DNA of 64,000 nt from Limnoperna fortunei (Eukaryota; Mollusca; Bivalvia; Mytilida; Modiolidae), in assembly GCA_944474755.1 (NCBI GenBank), contig OX104119.1, positions 80,031,873 to 80,095,872 of the forward strand, given 5' to 3'. A program made the position numbers and the translations under genes. Of the stretch, positions 32,389-45,383 are shown in pieces; position 1 is the first letter of the stretch; each line of letters starts with the position of its first letter. Under the pieces are notes generated by a model. The model was given only the letters and a program-made list of their open reading frames with translations, ran no database searches and was not told the DNA's origin.

Positions 32389-32748
32389 TTATTTTTGTGC
32401 TCATGTTTGCGATTGTATCGGTTTGTTTTAGAATTTGTAAGACTTTCCCGCTACTCGGAGATTCATATACATTTTAATTTAGGTACTGTGGCAATGCAAA
32501 CATTTTTTGGTCGTCCTCGCATCAACTCTATGCGGCAATTAAAGCACATGATAGTTGGTATTGCAGCCTAACTTGACGTAAGGCAAATGAACCATAACTC
32601 CTTTCTTAAGAAATTTGCCAACTTGGCATAAAATAACAAAATATTTAGGACTAATCTTTATTTAATTGAACGAGTTGCTGAAGGTGGACAAAAGTAACCA
32701 GATTGACAGAAAGGATACACTATCATAAATTTCCAGTCATGTTACAAG

Positions 32749-32820
32749 GGGGATGTAGCTCAGTGGTAGAGCGCTCGCTTTGCATGTGATAGGCCCCGGG
32801 TTCGATCCCCGGCATCTCCA
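32749..32820 (+). tRNA. tRNA-Ala(TGC), unit 19
   Basis: Majority form. Confidence 0.97.

Positions 32821-32999
32821 CAAATTTTTGGTCTCTTGTTTTAATGGTAGTATAAACAGTCAGAGAAATGACAGTACGACAACAAGGTGATAAGTCAGTG
32901 TGTATATAACCGGGAGCTTGGTGAGGTTGCTATTACGAATAGGGCTGCGCGTTTCAACGGAACTAATATAGTCGTATAAATGAAGTGTCTAGGTAGCAA

Positions 33000-33071
33000 G
33001 GGGATGTAGCTCAGTGGTAGAGCGTTCGCATCGCAAGTGAAATGCCCCGGGTTCGATCCCCGGCTTCTCCA
33000..33071 (+). tRNA. tRNA-Ala(CGC), unit 19, variable-loop variant
   Basis: The variable region reads atgcc instead of aggcc. This is a single private change, unlikely to disrupt the fold. Confidence 0.94.

Positions 33072-33405
33072 GATTTTTTTTAGTATATATACCTAAAAGT
33101 CAGGGGATCATGATCGACTATATACCTGCAGGTGTCCCGACGCTGGCCTGCTTTTAGGATAGCTGCATAGTATAGTTAACCAATAAATGGCCCTGGAAGT
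33201 CGCAAGAACATTGCTTGGCACATGTAGCTGGTGTACTAACTTGCTCGCAACTGTTCTTATTGTTCGCCTCTCCATGCAATTATGAGAGGCTTGGATAACT
33301 TTGTAAATTTAACTCGAGTTTTCAATGCGTGCGACTGATTACGCATGTTACGTATAGTAATCACTGAACACTTGATATAGTGTAGTTAACAAATTTGCAC
33401 TCAAG

Positions 33406-33477
33406 TCCCAGGTAGTCTAGTGGTTAGGATTCCGCGCTCTCACCGCGGCGGCCGGGGTTCGATTCCCCGTCTGGGAA
33406..33477 (+). tRNA. tRNA-Glu(CTC), unit 20
   Basis: Majority form. Confidence 0.97.

Positions 33478-33837
33478 TTATTTTTGTGCTCATGTTTGCG
33501 ATTGTATCGGTTTGTTTTAGAATTTGTAAGACTTTCCCGCTACTCGGAGATTCATATACATTTTAATTTAGGTACTGTGGCAATGCAAACATTTTTTGGT
33601 CGTCCTCGCATCAACTCTATGCGGCAATTAAAGCACATGATAGTTGGTATTGCAGCCTAACTTGACGTAAGGCAAATGAACCATAACTCCTTTCTTAAGA
33701 AATTTGCCAACTTGGCATAAAATAACAAAATATTTAGGACTAATCTTTATTTAATTGAACGAGTTGCTGAAGGTGGACAAAAGTAACCAGATTGACAGAA
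33801 AGGATACACTATCATAAATTTCCAGTCATGTTACAAG

Positions 33838-33909
33838 GGGGATGTAGCTCAGTGGTAGAGCGCTCGCTTTGCATGTGATAGGCCCCGGGCTCGATCCCCG
33901 GCATCTCCA
33838..33909 (+). tRNA. tRNA-Ala(TGC), unit 20, C54 variant
   Basis: Same T54-to-C change as unit 14. Confidence 0.9.

Positions 33910-34088
33910 CAAATTTTTGGTCTCTTGTTTTAATGGTAGTATAAACAGTCAGAGAAATGACAGTACGACAACAAGGTGATAAGTCAGTGTGTATATAACC
34001 GGGAGCTTGGTGAGGTTGCTATTACGAATAGGGCTGCGCGTTTCAACGGAACTAATATAGTCGTATAAATGAAGTGTCTAGGTAGCAA

Positions 34089-34160
34089 GGGGATGTAGCT
34101 CAGTGGTAGAGCGTTCGCATCGCAAGTGAAAGGCCCCGGGTTCGATCCCCGGCTTCTCCA
34089..34160 (+). tRNA. tRNA-Ala(CGC), unit 20
   Basis: Majority body. The spacer after it has gattgcgcatg, shared with unit 24. 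Confidence 0.96.

Positions 34161-34494
34161 GATTTTTTTTAGTATATATACCTAAAAGTCAGGGGATCAT
34201 GATCGACTATATACCTGCAGGTGTCCCGACGCTGGCCTGCTTTTAGGATAGCTGCATAGTATAGTTAACCAATAAATGGCCCTGGAAGTCGCAAGAACAT
34301 TGCTTGGCACATGTAGCTGGTGTACTAACTTGCTCGCAACTGTTCTTATTGTTCGCCTCTCCATGCAATTATGAGAGGCTTGGATAACTTTGTAAATTTA
34401 ACTCGAGTTTTCAATGCGTGCGACTGATTGCGCATGTTACGTATAGTAATCACTGAACACTTGATATAGTGTAGTTAACAAATTTGCACTCAAG

Positions 34495-34566
34495 TCCCAG
34501 GTAGTCTAGTGGTTAGGATTCCGCGCTCTCACCGCGGCGGCCGGGGTTCGATTCCCCGTCTGGGAA
34495..34566 (+). tRNA. tRNA-Glu(CTC), unit 21
   Basis: Majority form. Confidence 0.97.

Positions 34567-34926
34567 TTATTTTTGTGCTCATGTTTGCGATTGTATCGGT
34601 TTGTTTTAGAATTTGTAAGACTTTCCCGCTACTCGGAGATTCATATACATTTTAATTTAGGTACTGTGGCAATGCAAACATTTTTTGGTCGTCCTCGCAT
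34701 CAACTCTATGCGGCAATTAAAGCACATGATAGTTGGTATTGCAGCCTAACTTGACGTAAGGCAAATGAACCATAACTCCTTTCTTAAGAAATTTGCCAAC
34801 TTGGCATAAAATAACAAAATATTTAGGACTAATCTTTATTTAATTGAACGAGTTGCTGAAGGTGGACAAAAGTAACCAGATTGACAGAAAGGATACACTA
34901 TCATAAATTTCCAGTCATGTTACAAG

Positions 34927-34998
34927 GGGGATGTAGCTCAGTGGTAGAGCGCTCGCTTTGCATGTGATAGGCCCCGGGTTCGATCCCCGGCATCTCCA
34927..34998 (+). tRNA. tRNA-Ala(TGC), unit 21
   Basis: Majority form. Confidence 0.97.

Positions 34999-35177
34999 CA
35001 AATTTTTGGTCTCTTGTTTTAATGGTAGTATAAACAGTCAGAGAAATGACAGTACGACAACAAGGTGATAAGTCAGTGTGTATATAACCGGGAGCTTGGT
35101 GAGGTTGCTATTACGAATAGGGCTGCGCGTTTCAACGGAACTAATATAGTCGTATAAATGAAGTGTCTAGGTAGCAA

Positions 35178-35249
35178 GGGGATGTAGCTCAGTGGTAGAG
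35201 CGTTCGCATCGCAAGTGAAAGGCCCCGGGTTCGATCCCCGGCTTCTCCA
35178..35249 (+). tRNA. tRNA-Ala(CGC), unit 21
   Basis: Majority form. Confidence 0.96.

Positions 35250-35583
35250 GATTTTTTTTAGTATATATACCTAAAAGTCAGGGGATCATGATCGACTATA
35301 TACCTGCAGGTGTCCCGACGCTGGCCTGCTTTTAGGATAGCTGCATAGTATAGTTAACCAATAAATGGCCCTGGAAGTCGCAAGAACATTGCTTGGCACA
35401 TGTAGCTGGTGTACTAACTTGCTCGCAACTGTTCTTATTGTTCGCCTCTCCATGCAATTATGAGAGGCTTGGATAACTTTGTAAATTTAACTCGAGTTTT
35501 CAATGCGTGCGACTGATTACGCATGTTACGTATAGTAATCACTGAACACTTGATATAGTGTAGTTAACAAATTTGCACTCAAG

Positions 35584-35655
35584 TCCCAGGTAGTCTAGTG
35601 GTTAGGATTCCGCGCTCTCACCGCGGCGGCCGGGGTTCGATTCCCCGTCTGGGAA
35584..35655 (+). tRNA. tRNA-Glu(CTC), unit 22
   Basis: Majority body. 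The downstream spacer has gacgcaagg, shared with unit 26. Confidence 0.97.

Positions 35656-36015
35656 TTATTTTTGTGCTCATGTTTGCGATTGTATCGGTTTGTTTTAGAA
35701 TTTGTAAGACTTTCCCGCTACTCGGAGATTCATATACATTTTAATTTAGGTACTGTGGCAATGCAAACATTTTTTGGTCGTCCTCGCATCAACTCTATGC
35801 GGCAATTAAAGCACATGATAGTTGGTATTGCAGCCTAACTTGACGCAAGGCAAATGAACCATAACTCCTTTCTTAAGAAATTTGCCAACTTGGCATAAAA
35901 TAACAAAATATTTAGGACTAATCTTTATTTAATTGAACGAGTTGCTGAAGGTGGACAAAAGTAACCAGATTGACAGAAAGGATACACTATCATAAATTTC
36001 CAGTCATGTTACAAG

Positions 36016-36087
36016 GGGGATGTAGCTCAGTGGTAGAGCGCTCGCTTTGCATGTGATAGGCCCCGGGTTCGATCCCCGGCATCTCCA
36016..36087 (+). tRNA. tRNA-Ala(TGC), unit 22
   Basis: Majority form. Confidence 0.97.

Positions 36088-36266
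36088 CAAATTTTTGGTC
36101 TCTTGTTTTAATGGTAGTATAAACAGTCAGAGAAATGACAGTACGACAACAAGGTGATAAGTCAGTGTGTATATAACCGGGAGCTTGGTGAGGTTGCTAT
36201 TACGAATAGGGCTGCGCGTTTCAACGGAACTAATATAGTCGTATAAATGAAGTGTCTAGGTAGCAA

Positions 36267-36338
36267 GGGGATGTAGCTCAGTGGTAGAGCGTTCGCATCG
36301 CAAGTGAAAGGCCCCGGGTTCGATCCCCGGCTTCTCCA
36267..36338 (+). tRNA. tRNA-Ala(CGC), unit 22
   Basis: Majority form. Confidence 0.96.

Positions 36339-36672
36339 GATTTTTTTTAGTATATATACCTAAAAGTCAGGGGATCATGATCGACTATATACCTGCAGGT
36401 GTCCCGACGCTGGCCTGCTTTTAGGATAGCTGCATAGTATAGTTAACCAATAAATGGCCCTGGAAGTCGCAAGAACATTGCTTGGCACATGTAGCTGGTG
36501 TACTAACTTGCTCGCAACTGTTCTTATTGTTCGCCTCTCCATGCAATTATGAGAGGCTTGGATAACTTTGTAAATTTAACTCGAGTTTTCAATGCGTGCG
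36601 ACTGATTACGCATGTTACGTATAGTAATCACTGAACACTTGATATAGTGTAGTTAACAAATTTGCACTCAAG

Positions 36673-36744
36673 TCCCAGGTAGTCTAGTGGTTAGGATTCC
36701 GCGCTCTCACCGCGGCGGCCGGGGTTCGATTCCCCGTCTGGGAA
36673..36744 (+). tRNA. tRNA-Glu(CTC), unit 23
   Basis: Majority form. Confidence 0.97.

Positions 36745-37104
36745 TTATTTTTGTGCTCATGTTTGCGATTGTATCGGTTTGTTTTAGAATTTGTAAGACT
36801 TTCCCGCTACTCGGAGATTCATATACATTTTAATTTAGGTACTGTGGCAATGCAAACATTTTTTGGTCGTCCTCGCATCAACTCTATGCGGCAATTAAAG
36901 CACATGATAGTTGGTATTGCAGCCTAACTTGACGTAAGGCAAATGAACCATAACTCCTTTCTTAAGAAATTTGCCAACTTGGCATAAAATAACAAAATAT
37001 TTAGGACTAATCTTTATTTAATTGAACGAGTTGCTGAAGGTGGACAAAAGTAACCAGATTGACAGAAAGGATACACTATCATAAATTTCCAGTCATGTTA
37101 CAAG

Positions 37105-37176
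37105 GGGGATGTAGCTCAGTGGTAGAGCGCTCGCTTTGCATGTGATAGGCCCCGGGTTCGATCCCCGGCATCTCCA
37105..37176 (+). tRNA. tRNA-Ala(TGC), unit 23
   Basis: Majority body, with a private tttttgctctc trailer change after the terminator. Confidence 0.97.

Positions 37177-37355
37177 CAAATTTTTGCTCTCTTGTTTTAA
37201 TGGTAGTATAAACAGTCAGAGAAATGACAGTACGACAACAAGGTGATAAGTCAGTGTGTATATAACCGGGAGCTTGGTGAGGTTGCTATTACGAATAGGG
37301 CTGCGCGTTTCAACGGAACTAATATAGTCGTATAAATGAAGTGTCTAGGTAGCAA

Positions 37356-37427
37356 GGGGATGTAGCTCAGTGGTAGAGCGTTCGCATCGCAAGTGAAAGG
37401 CCCCGGGTTCGATCCCCGGCTTCTCCA
37356..37427 (+). tRNA. tRNA-Ala(CGC), unit 23
   Basis: Majority form. Confidence 0.96.

Positions 37428-37761
37428 GATTTTTTTTAGTATATATACCTAAAAGTCAGGGGATCATGATCGACTATATACCTGCAGGTGTCCCGACGCT
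37501 GGCCTGCTTTTAGGATAGCTGCATAGTATAGTTAACCAATAAATGGCCCTGGAAGTCGCAAGAACATTGCTTGGCACATGTAGCTGGTGTACTAACTTGC
37601 TCGCAACTGTTCTTATTGTTCGCCTCTCCATGCAATTATGAGAGGCTTGAATAACTTTGTAAATTTAACTCGAGTTTTCAATGCGTGCGACTGATTACGC
37701 ATGTTACGTATAGTAATCACTGAACACTTGATATAGTGTAGTTAACAAATTTGCACTCAAG

Positions 37762-37833
37762 TCCCAGGTAGTCTAGTGGTTAGGATTCCGCGCTCTCACC
37801 GCGGCGGCCGGGGTTCGATTCCCCGTCTGGGAA
37762..37833 (+). tRNA. tRNA-Glu(CTC), unit 24
   Basis: Majority body. One T is missing in the downstream spacer (cggttgtttt), making this unit 1,088 bp. Confidence 0.97.

Positions 37834-38192
37834 TTATTTTTGTGCTCATGTTTGCGATTGTATCGGTTGTTTTAGAATTTGTAAGACTTTCCCGCTACTC
37901 GGAGATTCATATACATTTTAATTTAGGTACTGTGGCAATGCAAACATTTTTTGGTCGTCCTCGCATCAACTCTATGCGGCAATTAAAGCACATGATAGTT
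38001 GGTATTGCAGCCTAACTTGACGTAAGGCAAATGAACCATAACTCCTTTCTTAAGAAATTTGCCAACTTGGCATAAAATAACAAAATATTTAGGACTAATC
38101 TTTATTTAATTGAACGAGTTGCTGAAGGTGGACAAAAGTAACCAGATTGACAGAAAGGATACACTATCATAAATTTCCAGTCATGTTACAAG

Positions 38193-38264
38193 GGGGATGT
38201 AGCTCAGTGGTAGAGCGCTCGCTTTGCATGTGATAGGCCCCGGGTTCGATCCCCGGCATCTCCA
38193..38264 (+). tRNA. tRNA-Ala(TGC), unit 24
   Basis: Majority form. Confidence 0.97.

Positions 38265-38443
38265 CAAATTTTTGGTCTCTTGTTTTAATGGTAGTATAAA
38301 CAGTCAGAGAAATGACAGTACGACAACAAGGTGATAAGTCAGTGTGTATATAACCGGGAGCTTGGTGAGGTTGCTATTACGAATAGGGCTGCGCGTTTCA
38401 ACGGAACTAATATAGTCGTATAAATGAAGTGTCTAGGTAGCAA

Positions 38444-38515
38444 GGGGATGTAGCTCAGTGGTAGAGCGTTCGCATCGCAAGTGAAAGGCCCCGGGTTCGA
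38501 TCCCCGGCTTCTCCA
38444..38515 (+). tRNA. tRNA-Ala(CGC), unit 24
   Basis: Majority form. Confidence 0.96.

Positions 38516-38849
38516 GATTTTTTTTAGTATATATACCTAAAAGTCAGGGGATCATGATCGACTATATACCTGCAGGTGTCCCGACGCTGGCCTGCTTTTA
38601 GGATAGCTGCATAGTATAGTTAACCAATAAATGGCCCTGGAAGTCGCAAGAACATTGCTTGGCACATGTAGCTGGTGTACTAACTTGCTCGCAACTGTTC
38701 TTATTGTTCGCCTCTCCATGCAATTATGAGAGGCTTGGATAACTTTGTAAATTTAACTCGAGTTTTCAATGCGTGCGACTGATTGCGCATGTTACGTATA
38801 GTAATCACTGAACACTTGATATAGTGTAGTTAACAAATTTGCACTCAAG

Positions 38850-38921
38850 TCCCAGGTAGTCTAGTGGTTAGGATTCCGCGCTCTCACCGCGGCGGCCGGG
38901 GTTCGATTCCCCGTCTGGGAA
38850..38921 (+). tRNA. tRNA-Glu(CTC), unit 25
   Basis: Majority form. Confidence 0.97.

Positions 38922-39281
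38922 TTATTTTTGTGCTCATGTTTGCGATTGTATCGGTTTGTTTTAGAATTTGTAAGACTTTCCCGCTACTCGGAGATTCATA
39001 TACATTTTAATTTAGGTACTGTGGCAATGCAAACATTTTTTGGTCGTCCTCGCATCAACTCTATGCGGCAATTAAAGCACATGATAGTTGGTATTGCAGC
39101 CTAACTTGACGTAAGGCAAATGAACCATAACTCCTTTCTTAAGAAATTTGCCAACTTGGCATAAAATAACAAAATATTTAGGACTAATCTTTATTTAATT
39201 GAACGAGTTGCTGAAGGTGGACAAAAGTAACCAGATTGACAGAAAGGATACACTATCATAAATTTCCAGTCATGTTACAAG

Positions 39282-39353
39282 GGGGATGTAGCTCAGTGGT
39301 AGAGCGCTCGCTTTGCATGTGATAGGCCCCGGGTTCGATCCCCGGCATCTCCA
39282..39353 (+). tRNA. tRNA-Ala(TGC), unit 25
   Basis: Majority form. Confidence 0.97.

Positions 39354-39532
39354 CAAATTTTTGGTCTCTTGTTTTAATGGTAGTATAAACAGTCAGAGAA
39401 ATGACAGTACGACAACAAGGTGATAAGTCAGTGTGTATATAACCGGGAGCTTGGTGAGGTTGCTATTACGAATAGGGCTGCGCGTTTCAACGGAACTAAT
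39501 ATAGTCGTATAAATGAAGTGTCTAGGTAGCAA

Positions 39533-39604
39533 GGGGATGTAGCTCAGTGGTAGAGCGTTCGCATCGCAAGTGAAAGGCCCCGGGTTCGATCCCCGGCTTC
39601 TCCA
39533..39604 (+). tRNA. tRNA-Ala(CGC), unit 25
   Basis: Majority form. Confidence 0.96.

Positions 39605-39938
39605 GATTTTTTTTAGTATATATACCTAAAAGTCAGGGGATCATGATCGACTATATACCTGCAGGTGTCCCGACGCTGGCCTGCTTTTAGGATAGCTGCA
39701 TAGTATAGTTAACCAATAAATGGCCCTGGAAGTCGCAAGAACATTGCTTGGCACATGTAGCTGGTGTACTAACTTGCTCGCAACTGTTCTTATTGTTCGC
39801 CTCTCCATGCAATTATGAGAGGCTTGGATAACTTTGTAAATTTAACTCGAGTTTTCAATGCGTGCGACTGATTACGCATGTTACGTATAGTAATCACTGA
39901 ACACTTGATATAGTGTAGTTAACAAATTTGCACTCAAG

Positions 39939-40010
39939 TCCCAGGTAGTCTAGTGGTTAGGATTCCGCGCTCTCACCGCGGCGGCCGGGGTTCGATTCCC
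40001 CGTCTGGGAA
39939..40010 (+). tRNA. tRNA-Glu(CTC), unit 26
   Basis: Majority form. Confidence 0.97.

Positions 40011-40370
40011 TTATTTTTGTGCTCATGTTTGCGATTGTATCGGTTTGTTTTAGAATTTGTAAGACTTTCCCGCTACTCGGAGATTCATATACATTTTAAT
40101 TTAGGTACTGTGGCAATGCAAACATTTTTTGGTCGTCCTCGCATCAACTCTATGCGGCAATTAAAGCACATGATAGTTGGTATTGCAGCCTAACTTGACG
40201 CAAGGCAAATGAACCATAACTCCTTTCTTAAGAAATTTGCCAACTTGGCATAAAATAACAAAATATTTAGGACTAATCTTTATTTAATTGAACGAGTTGC
40301 TGAAGGTGGACAAAAGTAACCAGATTGACAGAAAGGATACACTATCATAAATTTCCAGTCATGTTACAAG

Positions 40371-40442
40371 GGGGATGTAGCTCAGTGGTAGAGCGCTCGC
40401 TTTGCATGTGATAGGCCCCGGGTTCGATCCCCGGCATCTCCA
40371..40442 (+). tRNA. tRNA-Ala(TGC), unit 26
   Basis: Majority form. Confidence 0.97.

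Positions 40443-40621
40443 CAAATTTTTGGTCTCTTGTTTTAATGGTAGTATAAACAGTCAGAGAAATGACAGTACG
40501 ACAACAAGGTGATAAGTCAGTGTGTATATAACCGGGAGCTTGGTGAGGTTGCTATTACGAATAGGGCTGCGCGTTTCAACGGAACTAATATAGTCGTATA
40601 AATGAAGTGTCTAGGTAGCAA

Positions 40622-40693
40622 GGGGATGTAGCTCAGTGGTAGAGCGTTCGCATCGCAAGTGAAAGGCCCCGGGTTCGATCCCCGGCTTCTCCA
40622..40693 (+). tRNA. tRNA-Ala(CGC), unit 26
   Basis: Majority form. Confidence 0.96.

Positions 40694-41027
40694 GATTTTT
40701 TTTAGTATATATACCTAAAAGTCAGGGGATCATGATCGACTATATACCTGCAGGTGTCCCGACGCTGGCCTGCTTTTAGGATAGCTGCATAGTATAGTTA
40801 ACCAATAAATGGCCCTGGAAGTCGCAAGAACATTGCTTGGCACATGTAGCTGGTGTACTAACTTGCTCGTAACTGTTCTTATTGTTCGCCTCTCCATGCA
40901 ATTATGAGAGGCTTGGATAACTTTGTAAATTTAACTCGAGTTTTCAATGCGTGCGACTGATTACGCATGTTACGTATAGTAATCACTGAACACTTGATAT
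41001 AGTGTAGTTAACAAATTTGCACTCAAG

Positions 41028-41099
41028 TCCCAGGTAGTCTAGTGGTTAGGATTCCGCGCTCTCACCGCGGCGGCCGGGGTTCGATTCCCCGTCTGGGAA
41028..41099 (+). tRNA. tRNA-Glu(CTC), unit 27
   Basis: Majority form. Confidence 0.97.

Positions 41100-41459
41100 T
41101 TATTTTTGTGCTCATGTTTGCGATTGTATCGGTTTGTTTTAGAATTTGTAAGACTTTCCCGCTACTCGGAGATTCATATACATTTTAATTTAGGTACTGT
41201 GGCAATGCAAACATTTTTTGGTCGTCCTCGCATCAACTCTATGCGGCAATTAAAGCACATGATAGTTGGTATTGCAGCCTAACTTGACGTAAGGCAAATG
41301 AACCATAACTCCTTTCTTAAGAAATTTGCCAACTTGGCATAAAATAACAAAATATTTAGGACTAATCTTTATTTAATTGAACGAGTTGCTGAAGGTGGAC
41401 AAAAGTAACCAGATTGACAGAAAGGATACACTATCATAAATTTCCAGTCATGTTACAAG

Positions 41460-41531
41460 GGGGATGTAGCTCAGTGGTAGAGCGCTCGCTTTGCATGTGA
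41501 TAGGCCCCGGGTTCGATCCCCGGCATCTCCA
41460..41531 (+). tRNA. tRNA-Ala(TGC), unit 27
   Basis: Majority form. Confidence 0.97.

Positions 41532-41710
41532 CAAATTTTTGGTCTCTTGTTTTAATGGTAGTATAAACAGTCAGAGAAATGACAGTACGACAACAAGGTG
41601 ATAAGTCAGTGTGTATATAACCGGGAGCTTGGTGAGGTTGCTATTACGAATAGGGCTGCGCGTTTCAACGGAACTAATATAGTCGTATAAATGAAGTGTC
41701 TAGGTAGCAA

Positions 41711-41782
41711 GGGGATGTAGCTCAGTGGTAGAGCGTTCGCATCGCAAGTGAAAGGCCCCGGGTTCGATCCCCGGCTTCTCCA
41711..41782 (+). tRNA. tRNA-Ala(CGC), unit 27
   Basis: Majority form. Confidence 0.96.

Positions 41783-42116
41783 GATTTTTTTTAGTATATA
41801 TACCTAAAAGTCAGGGGATCATGATCGACTATATACCTGCAGGTGTCCCGACGCTGGCCTGCTTTTAGGATAGCTGCATAGTATAGTTAACCAATAAATG
41901 GCCCTGGAAGTCGCAAGAACATTGCTTGGCACATGTAGCTGGTGTACTAACTTGCTCGCAACTGTTCTTATTGTTCGCCTCTCCATGCAATTATGAGAGG
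42001 CTTGGATAACTTTGTAAATTTAACTCGAGTTTTCAATGCGTGCGACTGATTACGCATGTTACGTATAGTAATCACTGAACACTTGATATAGTGTAGTTAA
42101 CAAATTTGCACTCAAG

Positions 42117-42188
42117 TCCCAGGTAGTCTAGTGGTTAGGATTCCGCGCTCTCACCGCGGCGGCCGGGGTTCGATTCCCCGTCTGGGAA
42117..42188 (+). tRNA. tRNA-Glu(CTC), unit 28
   Basis: Majority form. Confidence 0.97.

Positions 42189-42548
42189 TTATTTTTGTGC
42201 TCATGTTTGCGATTGTATCGGTTTGTTTTAGAATTTGTAAGACTTTCCCGCTACTCGGAGATTCATATACATTTTAATTTAGGTACTGTGGCAATGCAAA
42301 CATTTTTTGGTCGTCCTCGCATCAACTCTATGCGGCAATTAAAGCACATGATAGTTGGTATTGCAGCCTAACTTGACGTAAGGCAAATGAACCATAACTC
42401 CTTTCTTAAGAAATTTGCCAACTTGGCATAAAATAACAAAATATTTAGGACTAATCTTTATTTAATTGAACGAGTTGCTGAAGGTGGACAAAAGTAACCA
42501 GATTGACAGAAAGGATACACTATCATAAATTTCCAGTCATGTTACAAG

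Positions 42549-42620
42549 GGGGATGTAGCTCAGTGGTAGAGCGCTCGCTTTGCATGTGATAGGCCCCGGG
42601 TTCGATCCCCGGCATCTCCA
42549..42620 (+). tRNA. tRNA-Ala(TGC), unit 28
   Basis: Majority form. Confidence 0.97.

Positions 42621-42799
42621 CAAATTTTTGGTCTCTTGTTTTAATGGTAGTATAAACAGTCAGAGAAATGACAGTACGACAACAAGGTGATAAGTCAGTG
42701 TGTATATAACCGGGAGCTTGGTGAGGTTGCTATTACGAATAGGGCTGCGCGTTTCAACGGAACTAATATAGTCGTATAAATGAAGTGTCTAGGTAGCAA

Positions 42800-42871
42800 G
42801 GGGATGTAGCTCAGTGGTAGAGCGTTCGCATCGCAAGTGAAAGGCCCCGGGTTCGATCCCCGGCTTCTCCA
42800..42871 (+). tRNA. tRNA-Ala(CGC), unit 28
   Basis: Majority form. Confidence 0.96.

Positions 42872-43205
42872 GATTTTTTTTAGTATATATACCTAAAAGT
42901 CAGGGGATCATGATCGACTATATACCTGCAGGTGTCCCGACGCTGGCCTGCTTTTAGGATAGCTGCATAGTATAGTTAACCAATAAATGGCCCTGGAAGT
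43001 CGCAAGAACATTGCTTGGCACATGTAGCTGGTGTACTAACTTGCTCGCAACTGTTCTTATTGTTCGCCTCTCCATGCAATTATGAGAGGCTTGGATAACT
43101 TTGTAAATTTAACTCGAGTTTTCAATGCGTGCGACTGATTACGCATGTTACGTATAGTAATCACTGAACACTTGATATAGTGTAGTTAACAAATTTGCAC
43201 TCAAG

Positions 43206-43277
43206 TCCCAGGTAGTCTAGTGGTTAGGATTCCGCGCTCTCACCGCGGCGGCCGGGGTTCGATTCCCCGTCTGGGAA
43206..43277 (+). tRNA. tRNA-Glu(CTC), unit 29
   Basis: Majority form. Confidence 0.97.

Positions 43278-43637
43278 TTATTTTTGTGCTCATGTTTGCG
43301 ATTGTATCGGTTTGTTTTAGAATTTGTAAGACTTTCCCGCTACTCGGAGATTCATATACATTTTAATTTAGGTACTGTGGCAATGCAAACATTTTTTTGT
43401 CGTCCTCGCATCAACTCTATGCGGCAATTAAAGCACATGATAGTTGGTATTGCAGCCTAACTTGACGTAAGGCAAATGAACCATAACTCCTTTCTTAAGA
43501 AATTTGCCAACTTGGCATAAAATAACAAAATATTTAGGACTAATCTTTATTTAATTGAACGAGTTGCTGAAGGTGGACAAAAGTAACCAGATTGACAGAA
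43601 AGGATACACTATCATAAATTTCCAGTCATGTTACAAG

Positions 43638-43709
43638 GGGGATGTAGCTCAGTGGTAGAGCGCTCGCTTTGCATGTGATAGGCCCCGGGTTCGATCCCCG
43701 GCATCTCCA
43638..43709 (+). tRNA. tRNA-Ala(TGC), unit 29
   Basis: Majority form. Confidence 0.97.

Positions 43710-43888
43710 CAAATTTTTGGTCTCTTGTTTTAATGGTAGTATAAACAGTCAGAGAAATGACAGTACGACAACAAGGTGATAAGTCAGTGTGTATATAACC
43801 GGGAGCTTGGTGAGGTTGCTATTACGAATAGGGCTGCGCGTTTCAACGGAACTAATATAGTCGTATAAATGAAGTGTCTAGGTAGCAA

Positions 43889-43960
43889 GGGGATGTAGCT
43901 CAGTGGTAGAGCGTTCGCATCGCAAGTGAAAGGCCCCGGGTTCGATCCCCGGCTTCTCCA
43889..43960 (+). tRNA. tRNA-Ala(CGC), unit 29
   Basis: Majority form. Confidence 0.96.

Positions 43961-44294
43961 GATTTTTTTTAGTATATATACCTAAAAGTCAGGGGATCAT
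44001 GATCGACTATATACCTGCAGGTGTCCCGACGCTGGCCTGCTTTTAGGATAGCTGCATAGTATAGTTAACCAATAAATGGCCCTGGAAGTCGCAAGAACAT
44101 TGCTTGGCACATGTAGCTGGTGTACTAACTTGCTCGCAACTGTTCTTATTGTTCGCCTCTCCATGCAATTATGAGAGGCTTGGATAACTTTGTAAATTTA
44201 ACTCGAGTTTTCAATGCGTGCGACTGATTACGCATGTTACGTATAGTAATCACTGAACACTTGATATAGTGTAGTTAACAAATTTGCACTCAAG

Positions 44295-44366
44295 TCCCAG
44301 GTAGTCTAGTGGTTAGGATTCCGCGCTCTCACCGCGGCGGCCGGGGTTCGATTCCCCGTCTGGGAA
44295..44366 (+). tRNA. tRNA-Glu(CTC), unit 30
   Basis: Majority form. Confidence 0.97.

Positions 44367-44726
44367 TTATTTTTGTGCTCATGTTTGCGATTGTATCGGT
44401 TTGTTTTAGAATTTGTAAGACTTTCCCGCTACTCGGAGATTCATATACATTTTAATTTAGGTACTGTGGCAATGCAAACATTTTTTGGTCGTCCTCGCAT
44501 CAACTCTATGCGGCAATTAAAGCACATGATAGTTGGTATTGCAGCCTAACTTGACGTAAGGCAAATGAACCATAACTCCTTTCTTAAGAAATTTGCCAAC
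44601 TTGGCATAAAATAACAAAATATTTAGGACTAATCTTTATTTAATTGAACGAGTTGCTGAAGGTGGACAAAAGTAACCAGATTGACAGAAAGGATACACTA
44701 TCATAAATTTCCAGTCATGTTACAAG

Positions 44727-44798
44727 GGGGATGTAGCTCAGTGGTAGAGCGCTCGCTTTGCATGTGATAGGCCCCGGGTTCGATCCCCGGCATCTCCA
44727..44798 (+). tRNA. tRNA-Ala(TGC), unit 30
   Basis: Majority form. Confidence 0.97.

Positions 44799-44977
44799 CA
44801 AATTTTTGGTCTCTTGTTTTAATGGTAGTATAAACAGTCAGAGAAATGACAGTACGACAACAAGGTGATAAGTCAGTGTGTATATAACCGGGAGCTTGGT
44901 GAGGTTGCTATTACGAATAGGGCTGCGCGTTTCAACGGAACTAATATAGTCGTATAAATGAAGTGTCTAGGTAGCAA

Positions 44978-45049
44978 GGGGATGTAGCTCAGTGGTAGAG
45001 CGTTCGCATCGCAAGTGAAAGGCCCCGGGTTCGATCCCCGGCTTCTCCA
44978..45049 (+). tRNA. tRNA-Ala(CGC), unit 30
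   Basis: Majority form. Confidence 0.96.

Positions 45050-45383
45050 GATTTTTTTTAGTATATATACCTAAAAGTCAGGGGATCATGATCGACTATA
45101 TACCTGCAGGTGTCCCGACGCTGGCCTGCTTTTAGGATAGCTGCATAGTATAGTTAACCAATAAATGGCCCTGGAAGTCGCAAGAACATTGCTTGGCACA
45201 TGTAGCTGGTGTACTAACTTGCTCGCAACTGTTCTTATTGTTCGCCTCTCCATGCAATTATGAGAGGCTTGGATAACTTTGTAAATTTAACTCGAGTTTT
45301 CAATGCGTGCGACTGATTACGCATGTTACGTATAGTAATCACTGAACACTTGATATAGTGTAGTTAACAAATTTGCACTCAAG

Noticed and set aside
37776..38015. 79-codon frame through a tRNA-Glu and its spacer
   Set aside because: It exists only because unit 24 lost one T at about 37868, which removes a stop. All other units lack it.
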